From: Coffea arabica
Taxonomy: Eukaryota > Streptophyta > Magnoliopsida > Gentianales > Rubiaceae
Length of the DNA stretch: 64,000 bases
Assembly (NCBI RefSeq): GCF_036785885.1
Contig: NC_092324.1
Span: 31,361,001-31,425,000, forward strand
Direction of reading: 5' to 3'
Below the pieces are notes generated by a model. That model had not been told where the DNA came from. It searched no databases and saw only the letters and a list, made by a program, of their open reading frames with translations. The translations under genes and the position numbers were made by a program. Of this stretch, positions 1 through 9,938 are shown piece by piece; positions within the stretch are counted from its first letter, which is position 1, and each line of letters opens with the position of its first letter.

Positions 1-592
1 AGAAAAAAAAAGTAAAAAAAAAAAGAAAAAAAAAAGAGAAAAGAAAAGAAAGTAAATAAAAATTGTTCTACTCCAATGATTCTCGTACCGAGTAACCGGG
101 GGTTGGCATCTACAAATGTCGACATTCGCGTAAAAAGGTACTTGAATTAAGAGTATGCATTAGCAACTTGAATAAGTGAAATGTTGAGTAACCGGGGATC
201 TTCACCTAAAAGTGTCGATTTTCGCGTAAAAAGGCATTTTCACTATTTAAGTAAAATTAGTATGAATAAATCCCTCTTAGTTATAGAATTTTGAGAAAAA
301 GATGATTATAGGAGGAGGAAGGCTATAAATCGACTATGTGGGTTGCTTATTTGTGAAATTAGGTTAGGGTAAAAGATTAAGTTTAACTTGTTGAATTTAG
401 GGTATAATTATCTTTCCTTTACTTGATATTATGAGTATTTAGTGTAAATTGAATAATTATATAATAATTATTTTCCAAGTCTTGAGGAATTAAATTGGAC
501 AAAGTGCATATATTGTTTCACCTCTTGAATCATTGTATTTGATTATGTGTGAATTGCTTGAGGACAAGCAATGATTTAAGTGTGGGGGAGTT
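1..592 (+). mobile_element. 3' internal end of an upstream tandem copy of LTR element A
   Basis: This stretch is nearly identical to 5087-5663, the end of the internal region of element A, and runs directly into the LTR at 593. It holds an A-rich tract (1-60), two GAGTAACCGGGG motifs 96 bp apart (90 and 186), the hairpin ATTGCTTG/CAAGCAAT with loop AGGA (553-572), and the polypurine tract GTGTGGGGGAG just before the LTR. The base before the LTR is therefore not host DNA: another element copy lies to the left, sharing this LTR. A few substitutions separate it from the downstream copy, for example TCGCGTAAAA here against TCGCATAAAA there. Confidence 0.9.
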
Positions 593-2410
593 TGATAAGT
601 GACTAATTTACGTAATAATTATATGACATTTTATATTATTTTTAGTCACTTTGGTTATATTATTGGAAGAATATGAATCATTTTGGCTATAATTGGTGAA
701 TAAATGTTTTTAAGTGATTAAATGAGGTTTTTATCACTTTTTACTTGGATTTTGTGTATTTTGACAGTTTTGACACATTTTCGTATTTCGGCTATAACTT
801 GAGTTACAATGATCGGATTGGGATGATTCTTGAACCCATTTGAAGATAAGAGATAGATCTACAACTTTGGTGAAGACATCTAAATCCAGTTTGAAGGTTT
901 TCCAGGTCAAAATGCCGAATTACAATAGCAAATTTCTACTGGTCGAAGCTGGAACAGGGCAATGAGCAGGCAAGGGTATTTCAGTCATATCTCAGCCTAC
1001 ACAGATCCAAATGAGGTGATTCTTAATGCATTAGAAAGATAACTCAAAAGGCTACAACTTTCGTGTTTTAGACATGAGCTGGTTCAGCCTCTAACATCAA
1101 GAAAAGATTGGTTGAAGTTGGGCCAAAAACAGAGCAAGTGATCCACACTCGGATCCACTATTCATCCGAACCCTCGGTTGTTTCTGGGTTAGTGGAACCG
1201 AGCTCGGATCCATACGGATCCGAGGTACTGTAGCAGATCGGATCACTGGTCAGAAAAGGCTGCTCTGTACGCGTAAAACTCAATTTCACCTCCACCAACT
1301 CACATTGGATGCTAGACATGTGAGAAACATTCCCAGCTGTAAAAGGGAGATGTAATCCTCATTTCTTGACCACCTTTCATCATAAAAGAGCAAAATTCAT
1401 TGCAAAAAAGGAGATTGGAGTCCATAGCAGAAAATAGGGGGAAATATACGGGAGAAGCTTGAAGAGTGCAGAAATGTAGTTCTTCCATTTCCTTAGTGTA
1501 GGATAGTGTAGTAAGTGTAGTTCATCCATTCTTGTATAATGGCTAGATTAGGATGAAAATGGAGATGAAGAAAGAGAAGTTGAAGCTCAAGTGACATGGG
1601 TTATCTCTTCTCCAACTCTTTATCTTTTGTATTGGATTCTTAAATATAGTTAATATGCAAGTTCTGGAATTTATGTCTATTATGTGTTTCTAAAGTTTAT
1701 GCCTTGGGTTTGGTTGAACTTTCTATGATTGTTAGTGTTTATCATTTGGCTATTTAACTGCTATGATTTGAGCAAGTTATTTAGCACTTTGACTCTTTAA
1801 ATCATGATTAATCTGGTACCATTAATTGTGATTATCTAAGGTGTTATTTCTGCAATGAAAATTGAGATTTAACATTAGTTCAAGAAGTACTAAACATAAG
1901 GAGTACACTCACGAAAGTAGAGGTGCACCTATGTGGTTTTTAGTGATTCATTTCATGTAATTTCACTGAAGAAATGAACTTGTAGCTAATTTCATAACCA
2001 TGAGAATAGGTATGGATTAGTTATAAGTATAATTGATTCACTACGAAAGTAGGATTCAAATGCATAAGGAAATTACACCATAACTAGCCTAGATGTAGTA
2101 ATTAATGATCCAAATATAGCACTTGCATGAGTAGTTAGGGATACCACAACCCAAGGAGCTTTTATTTGCTATTTTCTTGCATAATTTCAGTAGGTTTTAA
2201 TTTGTTATAATTCATTGATAGTCTAAATAATAGAGAAGCTTAAGTAGTACCGGTAATTGCAATCTTCCTTGTGGGATCGACCCTTAATACCCTATACTAG
2301 CTCACGATTCGTATACTTGCGATAAATCGCGTGTGGGGTATTTAGGAGTTTATAAATGTAAAACTTGATTAGGATGAGCTTAATTGTATATGTATACTCC
2401 GCGCACGTCA
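593..2410 (+). repeat. LTR of element A (shared between tandem copies)
   Basis: 1818 bp, TG...CA ends, matching 5664-7481. About 550-660 bp in, it carries GGATCC/CGGATCCGAG motifs, including a perfect hairpin at 1203-1224 (stem CTCGGATCC, loop ATAC). Two diverged copies of a roughly 45-bp segment (near 783 and 977; TATTTCGGCTATAAC and TATTTCAGTCATATC) lie in its first half, a duplication also seen in the LTRs of B and D. Its second half, from about 1437, is closely similar to the second half of the D LTR. Promoter and polyadenylation sites are expected here for the family but I could not place them. Confidence 0.92.
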
Positions 2411-2416
2411 AGTTTT

Positions 2417-2434
2417 TGGCGCCGTTGCCGGGGA
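2417..2434 (+). promoter_or_regulatory. Primer binding site, tRNA-Asp type (element A)
   Basis: TGGCGCCGTTGCCGGGGA lies six bases after the LTR end and is complementary to the 3' end of plant tRNA-Asp(GTC), the usual primer for Athila-type elements. Confidence 0.9.
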
Positions 2435-2593
2435 AGATTTGGCAATATCGGTGTGAAGAGTAACTTTATTAGTTTAGACATATTATTAGTTATACTGTGA
2501 ATGTTATTTTCTGTGTTTTATATGTGTATGTGTTTTATCACCTATTCTTCTTACTAATTTTGCTCTTAAGTTGTTTAAAAGCAATTTTAGGTG

Positions 2594-3676
2594 ATGAGAA
2601 GGGTAGGACAATTTGGAGGACAATGCTTGAGAAATGGAAGATTGGTAATGGATGGTTACCAAGTGCAAAGCTCCTTTAATAGAGGTAACCAAGAATTTAC
2701 TGAATGTATGTCTTTTGAAGATGGTTTAAGGTGCTTAAAGGCAAAATTTGATGTAATTAAGTTACAAGTTCAAATGGACACCATGATGCATGAAATTGAG
2801 CAAAGGAGGAATGTTAATGCTTTTAATTCTTATCATGTGATTTGTGACTTGTGTGGAGGTTATCATGCTACTAATACATGTATGCAAGCACAAAATGTGG
2901 ATTATTATGATAAATTAGAGCATTACAATCCTTGTTTTGATCAATACAGTGCTAATTGGAGCAATTCTCCTGCTTATGGTTGGCAAAATCAATGTGCATA
3001 TAGTGATTATCCGTATTTTTATGATTACCAACCTGAATGTGTCCAATATGAATCAAAATCATCTTGGGAGTTGGCAATTGAAATGGTAGCTAATGATTCT
3101 AAGCCACCTTGGGAGTTAGCTATAGAAAAATTAGCTAATGTGACTTCTGACCGTTTTGATAGGATTGAGGAAAGAATAGATGAATTAGCTTCTCACTTTG
3201 GTAGAATACATGAGCAATTGAATGCATTGTGTGAAGTTATTTCCTCTAATAATTTGCAAAATGATCCTAGCATGAATGGTAGGAATGTTGTATGTGAAAA
3301 TGGATTGCATTTGGATGAAAATGATGAATTTCAATGGTGTTTTAATGAGCAAATATCCATTTCACATGATAATATCTTTGGAACTAACTTTGAGCCTCAA
3401 GAGGTGAGTTTTAATGACTCATTTTTCACCCCTCTTGAGGAGTGCAGTGAAAGTATAGGTTCTAAAGGTATTCCTGCTCAAGATACTCTCATGACATTTC
3501 CTTTGGTAAGTTCTCAAGTGGTGCATATTCAAGGTAATATCTATGAAACACTTGGAATAGGTAAGTCACTTCCATTTCTCACATCATTAGTTCATGTGGC
3601 TTTTTCTATTAAGTCACCTTACAATGATCCACCAAGGCCTAAAATGGTGGATTATTCGTTAACTAAGCCTCCTTGA
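2594..3676 (+). CDS. Gag-derived protein of element A (nucleocapsid-like remnant)
   Basis: An uninterrupted frame of about 360 codons; I use the ATG at 2594 because the same ATG (39704) starts the homologous frame in D. It contains a variant zinc knuckle C-x2-C-x3-H-x4-C (CDLCGGYHATNTC, near residue 90), then a tandem duplication of a short motif (WELAIEMVAN, WELAIEKLAN), then a predicted helical stretch (RFDRIEERIDELASHFGRI) that matches the region after the zinc knuckle in the Gag of B and C (RFERVEGRLDQL). The capsid-like N-terminal domain of normal Gag and the protease are missing. It ends in VDYSLTKPP. The function is not known. An RNA-binding helper role is inference from the zinc knuckle. 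Confidence 0.75.
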   Translation: MRRVGQFGGQCLRNGRLVMDGYQVQSSFNRGNQEFTECMSFEDGLRCLKAKFDVIKLQVQMDTMMHEIEQRRNVNAFNSYHVICDLCGGYHATNTCMQAQNVDYYDKLEHYNPCFDQYSANWSNSPAYGWQNQCAYSDYPYFYDYQPECVQYESKSSWELAIEMVANDSKPPWELAIEKLANVTSDRFDRIEERIDELASHFGRIHEQLNALCEVISSNNLQNDPSMNGRNVVCENGLHLDENDEFQWCFNEQISISHDNIFGTNFEPQEVSFNDSFFTPLEECSESIGSKGIPAQDTLMTFPLVSSQVVHIQGNIYETLGIGKSLPFLTSLVHVAFSIKSPYNDPPRPKMVDYSLTKPP

Positions 3677-3691
3677 AAAATGAGGTGATAT

Positions 3692-3739
3692 AGTCAAGCT
3701 ATTGACTTTAAAGAAGCGCTTATTGGGAGGCAACCCAAT
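3692..3739 (+). other. Double hairpin after the gag stop (element A)
   Basis: Two adjacent perfect hairpins: AGTCAAGCTATTGACT (3692-3707, 6-bp stem) and ATTGGGAGGCAACCCAAT (3722-3739, 6-bp stem, loop AGGCAA). The same pair, with the same spacing to within two bases, follows the gag or pol stop in B, C and D. Confidence 0.8.
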
Positions 3740-4068
3740 GCTTGTTTAAGTTGGTGTTACTTTGGAGTGATTTTATGTTTAAAGTATGAGTTTGAGTTAT
3801 TTTGTTATTTTTTCATTTGTAGGTTTTGGAAAAAGATGCAAAAGTGACCAAATGAGGTGAAAAAGGCGAAGTTTGATCAAAGATCTCAATACCTCAAATT
3901 CAGTAATTGTGATTTTTGATGCATTAAAGAGGTTTAGAATGCATGTTTAGATCATTTTACATGTGCGTGAACGATTTATTTTGACATAGAAATGATCTAG
4001 GGTGTATTTTGAAGAATTGGGGTCAAACTGAAAATTGCAAAAATTCTGCAATAAGTGCAGATTCAATG

Positions 4069-4226
4069 GATCCAAGGCCTCGGATCCATATGGATCCAAG
4101 GCCTCGGATCCACTTCTGCAATTAGAAAAAAATTCGAACTTCTTGATCCGAGCTCACTCACAATGAACCGACCTCGGATCCTTTCAAAAACGACCTCGGA
4201 TCCTTTTAAAAACGAAGGCTTGGATC
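4069..4226 (+). repeat. GGATCC palindrome cluster (element A)
   Basis: About 160 bp with repeated GGATCC, CTCGGATCC and AAGGCCT motifs, including a perfect 16-bp palindrome GGATCCATATGGATCC. It occupies the position held by the CGCG clusters in B, C and D: the flanking bases (GATTGGGGT... then TTCTGCA) are homologous, but the repeated word is different. Confidence 0.8.
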
Positions 4227-4477
4227 ACTTTTCAACTCCACTTTTCTTCATGTTGGCTTGTTTTTAGTAAGTTTTAGTTGTTCGATTAATGTTTTTGTGT
4301 GTTTTGTAGGTGGCAATGGCAAGAGTTCATGCAAATGATCTCAATTGCAAAGGGTGCAATAAGTGAACTTCCATTCTTTCTCAAATACGGTTGGAAATTC
4401 ATCACTTGGACATGGATTCGGATTGCACAAGTCATAAGGGGAGTATTTTCTTTTACTCTTTCTTTATTTTCCTTTTC
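4227..4477 (+). other. Non-coding internal region of element A
   Basis: AT-rich, without a convincing gene. It includes TTTTGTGTGTTTTGTAG at 4293-4309, a pyrimidine-rich stretch ending in AG that resembles a 3' splice site. Short open frames here are not shared with D. Confidence 0.5.
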
Positions 4478-4515
4478 TCACATTGAGGACAATGTGAAGT
4501 TTAAGTGTGGGGGAG
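4478..4515 (+). promoter_or_regulatory. Internal hairpin plus purine tract module (element A)
   Basis: Perfect hairpin TCACATTG / CAATGTGA with loop AGGA (4478-4497), followed by AAGTGTGGGGGAG (4503-4515). The layout copies the module next to the 3' LTR (5624-5663) but with a different stem sequence. C (48727-48766) and D (52096-52133) have the same internal module. It could be a second, central polypurine tract; that is inference. Confidence 0.75.
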
Positions 4516-5623
4516 GAAATATGTGAACTTGCATTCTAATGCTATGTGATGATATTTTGTGGATTTAAATGCTTAGAAATATTGGAATTGTGTTTGAATT
4601 ATTTGCCATGTGGATAATTTGCTTGAAATTGGGTTTGTTGGCAGGGAGTTTTCATCCATTTATAAGGAGAAACTCTGTAAAATTTTTTCTAAAATCTTTT
4701 CCAATATTTCACTATGGCCCAAAAGTTCTTCAAATTTTTGCATTTTCATTCAAAAAGGGCAAAGTATTCCAACCTTAAGTGTTTTATTCTTCCAATTGTT
4801 GAAACTTTATGTGTATTTTGGAAGGTTTAGTCCTCATTTAACTTGGAAATAGTTATTATGCAATTAGAATTTTTACATTTTAGAAAGTATATTTGGTAAA
4901 GTGAGGAAAATTATGCCTATAATTTTACATGTTTAATGAGATTTCTTCTCTTTATTTAATTTTGCAAGTAAGTGATTGATATAGTCGATAAAGGTTATAC
5001 TCCTCCTTTGATTAGTCTTATATATTTTCTAAGAGGGAATATCTATTTATTGTCCTTTATTTCTGAAAAAGAAAAAAAAAGTAAAAAAAAAAAAAGAAAA
5101 AAAAAAGAGAAAAGAAAAGAAAGTAAATAAAAATTGTTCTACTCCAATGATTCTCGTACCGAGTAACCGGGGGTTGGCATCTACAAATGTCGACATTCGC
5201 GTAAAAAGGTACTTGAATTAAGAGTATGCATTAGCAACTTGAATAAGTGAAATGTTGAGTAACCGGGGATCTTCACCTAAAAGTGTCGATTTTCGCATAA
5301 AAAGGCATTTTCACTATTTAAGTAAAATTAGTATGAATAAATCCCTCTTAGTTATAGAATTTTGAGAAAAAGATGATTATAGGAGGAGGAAGGCTATAAA
5401 TCGACTATGTGGGTTGCTTATTTGTGAAATTAGGTTAGGGTAAGAGATTAAGTTTAACTTGTTGAATTTAGGGTATAATTATCTTTCCTTTACTTGATAT
5501 TATGAGTATTTAGTGTAAATTGAATAATTATATAATAATTATTTTCCAAGTCTTGAGGAATTAAATTGGACAAAGTGCATATATTGTTTCACCTCTTGAA
5601 TCATTGTATTTGATTATGTGTGA
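4516..5623 (+). other. Non-coding 3' region of element A
   Basis: AT-rich sequence with an A-rich tract (5067-5130) and two GAGTAACCGGGG motifs at 5161 and 5257 (spacing 96 bp), each followed about 25-30 bp later by a TGTCGA...TTCGC motif. This dual motif is also present in C and D. No gene seen; short frames at 4569-4852 are not conserved. Confidence 0.7.
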
Positions 5624-5663
5624 ATTGCTTGAGGACAAGCAATGATTTAAGTGTGGGGGAGTT
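5624..5663 (+). promoter_or_regulatory. Terminal hairpin and polypurine tract (element A)
   Basis: ATTGCTTG / CAAGCAAT hairpin with loop AGGA (5624-5643), then AAGTGTGGGGGAGTT up to the 3' LTR. The G-rich run adjoining the LTR is the expected plus-strand primer. Confidence 0.88.
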
Positions 5664-7481
5664 TGATAAGTGACTAATTTACGTAATAATTATATGACAT
5701 TTTATATTATTTTTAGTCACTTTGGTTATATTATTGGAAGAATATAAATCATTTTGGCTATAATTGGTGAATAAATGTTTTTAAGTGATTAAATGAGGTT
5801 TTTATCACTTTTTACTTGGATTTTGTGTATTTTGACAGTTTTGACACATTTTCGTATTTCGGCTATAACTTGAGTTACAATGATCGGATTGGGATGATTC
5901 TTGAACCCATTTGAAGATAAGAGATAGATCTACAACTTTGGTGAAGACATCTAAATCCAGTTTGAAGGTTTTCCAGGTCAAAATGCCGAATTACAATAGC
6001 AAATTTCTACTGGTCGAAGCTGGAACAGGGCAATGAGCAGGCAAGGGTATTTCAGTCATATCTCAGCCTACACAGATCCAAATGAGGTGATTCTTAATGC
6101 ATTAGAAAGATAACTCAAAAGGCTAAAACTTTCATGTTTTAGACATGAGCTGGTTCAGCCCCTAACATCAAGAAAAGATTGGTTGAAGTTGGGCCAAAAA
6201 CAGAGCAAGTGATCCACACTCGGATCCACTATTCATCCGAACCCTTGGTTGTTTCTGGGTTAGTGGAACCGAGCTCGGATCCATACGGATCCGAGGTACT
6301 GTAGCAGATCGGATCACTGGTCAGAAAAGGCTGCTCTGTACGCGTAAAACTCAATTTCACCTCCACCAACTCACATTGGATGCTAGACATGTGAGAAACA
6401 TTCCCAGCTGTAAAAGGGAGATGTAATCCTCATTTCTTGACCACCTTTCATCATAAAAGAGCAAAATTCATTGCAAAAAAGGAGATTGGAGTCCATAGCA
6501 GAAAATAGGGGGAAATATACGGGAGAAGCTTGAAGAGTGCAGAAATGTAGTTCTTCCATTTCCTTAGTGTAGGATAGTGTAGTAAGTGTAGTTCATCCAT
6601 TCTTGTATAATGGCTAGATTAGGATGAAAATGGAGATGAAGAAAGAGAAGTTGAAGCTCAAGTGACATGGGTTATCTCTTCTCCAACTCTTTATCTTTTG
6701 TATTGGATTCTTAAATATAGTTAATATGCAAGTTCTGGAATTTATGTCTATTATGTGTTTCTAAAGTTTATGCCTTGGGTTTGGTTGAACTTTCTATGAT
6801 TGTTAGTGTTTATCATTTGGCTATTTAACTGCTATGATTTGAGCAAGTTATTTAGCACTTTGACTCTTTAAATCATGATTAATCTGGTACCATTAATTGT
6901 GATTATCTAAGGTGTTATTTCTGCAATGAAAATTGAGATTTAACATTAGTTCAAGAAGTACTAAACATAAGGAGTACACTCACGAAAGTAGAGGTGCACC
7001 TATGTGGTTTTTAGTGATTCATTTCATGTAATTTCACTGAAGAAATGAACTTGTAGCTAATTTCATAACCATGAGAATAGGTATGGATTAGTTATAAGTA
7101 TAATTGATTCACTACGAAAGTAGGATTCAAATGCATAAGGAAATTACACCATAACTAGCCTAGATGTAGTAATTAATGATCCAAATATAGCACTTGCATG
7201 AGTAGTTAGGGATACCACAACCCAAGGAGCTTTTATTTGCTATTTTCTTGCATAATTTCAGTAGGTTTTAATTTGTTATAATTCATTGATAGTCTAAATA
7301 ATAGAGAAGCTTAAGTAGTACCGGTAATTGCAATCTTCCTTGTGGGATCGACCCTTAATACCCTATACTAGCTCACGATTCGTATACTTGCGATAAATCG
7401 CGTGTGGGGTATTTAGGAGTTTATAAATGTAAAACTTGATTAGGATGAGCTTAATTGTATATGTATACTCCGCGCACGTCA
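5664..7481 (+). repeat. 3' LTR of element A
   Basis: 1818 bp, same length and ends as 593-2410, with only scattered substitutions (for example GAATATAAATC against GAATATGAATC, and ACCCTTGG against ACCCTCGG). The hairpin CTCGGATCC/GGATCCGAG is kept. The bases after it (GCTAT, 7482-7486) should be the right copy of the target duplication of the whole tandem array. Confidence 0.93.
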
Positions 7482-7865
7482 GCTATCAATAACTTTTTTT
7501 CCAATTTTGACAAAAACTCACATCATAGAATACAATTAAAGCCACATAAGACACTGACAGCAGCGACCTAAACTAGTCACATGACAATTGATTAGTATTT
7601 ATCCAACATAAGAACCATCCAAATCAACTAAGGTAACTCTAGTCATCCTAAATAATCTTTAACAACAATCTAGAAGAAATAAATATATAGTCTTTATCCA
7701 AAAATAACAATTATCGAAAGGCATACAGGACATAAAAGTAACAAATAAAAAAATTAGTTATTGGCATATGTTCTTTATCAATAGGATGACCTCATCCTCC
7801 TCATTTTTCAGGAGCAAAAGATATTCTTCTTATTTGTATTTGCTACTCCTGAAATATTGATCTTT
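7482..7865. other. Host-like spacer between elements A and B
   Basis: 384 bp of AT-rich sequence without a recognisable gene or repeat. It is the left flank of element B; the matching right flank resumes at 18105. Confidence 0.6.
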
Positions 7866-7870
7866 TTTCC

Positions 7871-9772
7871 TGATAAGAGTTTATTTTACGTATTTTTAAG
7901 TGCATTTTATTAGTTAATTTTGAGTTGATTATTTAGTTTTATAATTAAAATAAAGAGGTTTTTGGTAAAATTATATATTTTTGGTAAAAGTGGATAATAT
8001 TGCATTTTTAGTGATTTTACTGGTAAAAACTTCATTTTTATGCAGGAATGATGATTCAATCACCAATGGATGTCAAATGAGGTGAAAAGTAGATAATTGG
8101 TGATGAATTCAAGTGGTAACAAGAAGAATGAAGAGAAAAACGTTCAAGTGAGGAAATGCAATACAAGTCAGTTTTGACACTCTTCGGTATTTCGACCATA
8201 TCTAGAGCTACACTTATCGGATTGAGGTGATCTTTATACCATTTTAAATCTAAGAAAGAGATCTACAATTCTTATGAAGACATCGAAATCCAATTCTGCC
8301 ATTTTCAAGGACAAAAAGTCAGAATACAGAAGCTGCATTCTGTGGTCGGAAGTTAAAACAGAGGTTTGACCAGGTGATAGTATTTCGATCATATCTTAGG
8401 CTACAAAGCTCCGATTTGGATGATTCTAGAAGCTAACTCAAAGGGCTACAACTTTTGTGTTTTGCACAAAAGCCAGTTCGGTCTTCATCATAGAGAAAAT
8501 CGCAGTTGAAATAAGGCCAGAGTGAAAACGCGAGTATACAAAACGCGAGTTTATGCCGCGTTTTGTGTAGGCGCGTTTTGTAGCCGAAAATCTGCAATTT
8601 GCTCAGCCATTCCTCTTGTGTTCAGACTACTTTCCAGCTATAAGTTGCAAGGGAATTCGGTGCACATGCTTCAGAAGACCAAAGGACAAGAAAGGGGGCT
8701 TATTTTCAAGTCAAAAATATTGGTTATTGACTATGCTAACAAAGTGGGGATTTGGGAATCAAAGATTAGAATTTGACTTGGAAAAATGGAGCCTTTGAGT
8801 AGTTTTTATGCAGAGACATTGAGGGAGGTCTGGACATCCATACGTAGCCAGATTGTCTGATAGCAAACACTCTCTAGCTAGTAAATTTTGCAGGAACACT
8901 TGGAGGTTTCATCTTGTACTCACCTAGTACAAGACTTAGGAGATTCTTGGAGAGTTTCACCATTACTTGGCTAAGCTTTTCTTTATCTTTCTTGTACTTT
9001 TGAACTGAGATGCTTTCCATTAATGAAGTTATGAGTGTTTAATCATTCATGAGTAGCTAATTTCCTTTATCTAGGGAGTAGATGAAGCTTATGGCCAAGT
9101 GATATGAAGTGATTGTGATTTATACTTGTTATATCTTGTATTAACTTATCTACTTGTGTATGTTGGATTACTTGTTGTTATTTGATCACCAATAGCAGGT
9201 TTATAGTTGTTTTTACTCATTGAGAAATGGTAAAAATAATGGAATGACATAAGTAGAGCTTGAGTAGTATATTCATGAAAATAGAAATACATTCAAGTGG
9301 ATGAAATCTACATTTCCTATATGCACAAAACAGATTTAGTATTTACCAAGAGATTAGGAAAAACTAATATGTTTTAACCCATTATTATCATGAGAATGTG
9401 ATTTTGGTATTGTTGGAAATGAATCCTTGGTTAAACAAGAGTAGTAACAAGTGTTAAATTCATTCGTTTTAGATCTTTTGTGTTATATGTGGAATCTACA
9501 TCCCTAGATCTTAATATTTAGTGAATTCTACTCCTATTGTGAAATTGCATTTATCTAGTTAAGAATTTTTGTAGTTGAATTAAATTCTGAATTTTCTGCT
9601 CAAATTTATTGTGAGTCTAAACAATAGAGTAAATTAGTATCTAATAATTGTTTTAATTGCTCCTCGTAGGATCGACCCGATACATACCCAATATTACGAT
9701 TTTGGCCTGTATACTTGCAGTAAAACGGGTATAATTCGGAATTAAACTTGCACTTAAAGTAAAAACCTGTCA
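7871..9772 (+). repeat. 5' LTR of element B
   Basis: 1902 bp, TGATAAGAG...TGTCA. It contains a hairpin at 8538-8566 (ACAAAACGCG / CGCGTTTTGT, 9-base loop) inside a small group of CGCG motifs. It keeps both copies of an internal duplication around TATTTCGACCATATC (about 8187) and TATTTCGATCATATC (about 8380); in C the sequence between the two copies has been lost. Confidence 0.93.
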
Positions 9773-9778
9773 AGTTTT

Positions 9779-9796
9779 TGGCACCGTTGCTGGGGA
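9779..9796 (+). promoter_or_regulatory. Degenerate tRNA-Asp primer binding site (element B)
   Basis: TGGCACCGTTGCTGGGGA; two transitions away from the site in A and D, in line with the age of this copy. Confidence 0.85.
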
Positions 9797-9938
9797 GCGG
9801 CAATATTAAAGCCTAATCAACTCTATTAATTTAGACAGATTTATTTTTATTAGTTGAGCTGATTATATTTAATCTTATATTGTAATCAGTTTTTGACAAT
9901 TGAAATTGCATAATATGTCTTATTTCTGTTTGTAGTGT

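Larger units (their letters stand above)
593..7481 (+). mobile_element. LTR element A, non-autonomous Athila-type (LTR-internal-LTR)
   Basis: Two 1818-bp LTRs (593-2410, 5664-7481) start TGATAAGTG and end CGTCA. Between them lie a tRNA-Asp primer site, one gag-derived frame, a long non-coding region and a polypurine tract. No protease, reverse transcriptase or integrase frame is present, so it cannot move alone. The five bases before 593 (GAGTT) do not match those after 7481 (GCTAT), as expected because 593-2410 is an internal, shared LTR of a tandem pair; the true left target duplication is outside the window. At least five substitutions separate the two LTRs. The element is related to D in gag and in the second half of the LTR. 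Confidence 0.93.

Noticed and set aside
588..592. Absence of a TSD around element A taken as evidence of an inter-element recombinant
   Set aside because: The left LTR is shared with an upstream copy, so no TSD is expected there.
8522..8798. Open frames of 60-84 codons in the LTRs of B and D (also 38245-38521 and 53882-54158)
   Set aside because: They lie in the CGCG hairpin region of LTRs; the D copies are identical only because the LTRs are, and C does not keep the frame.
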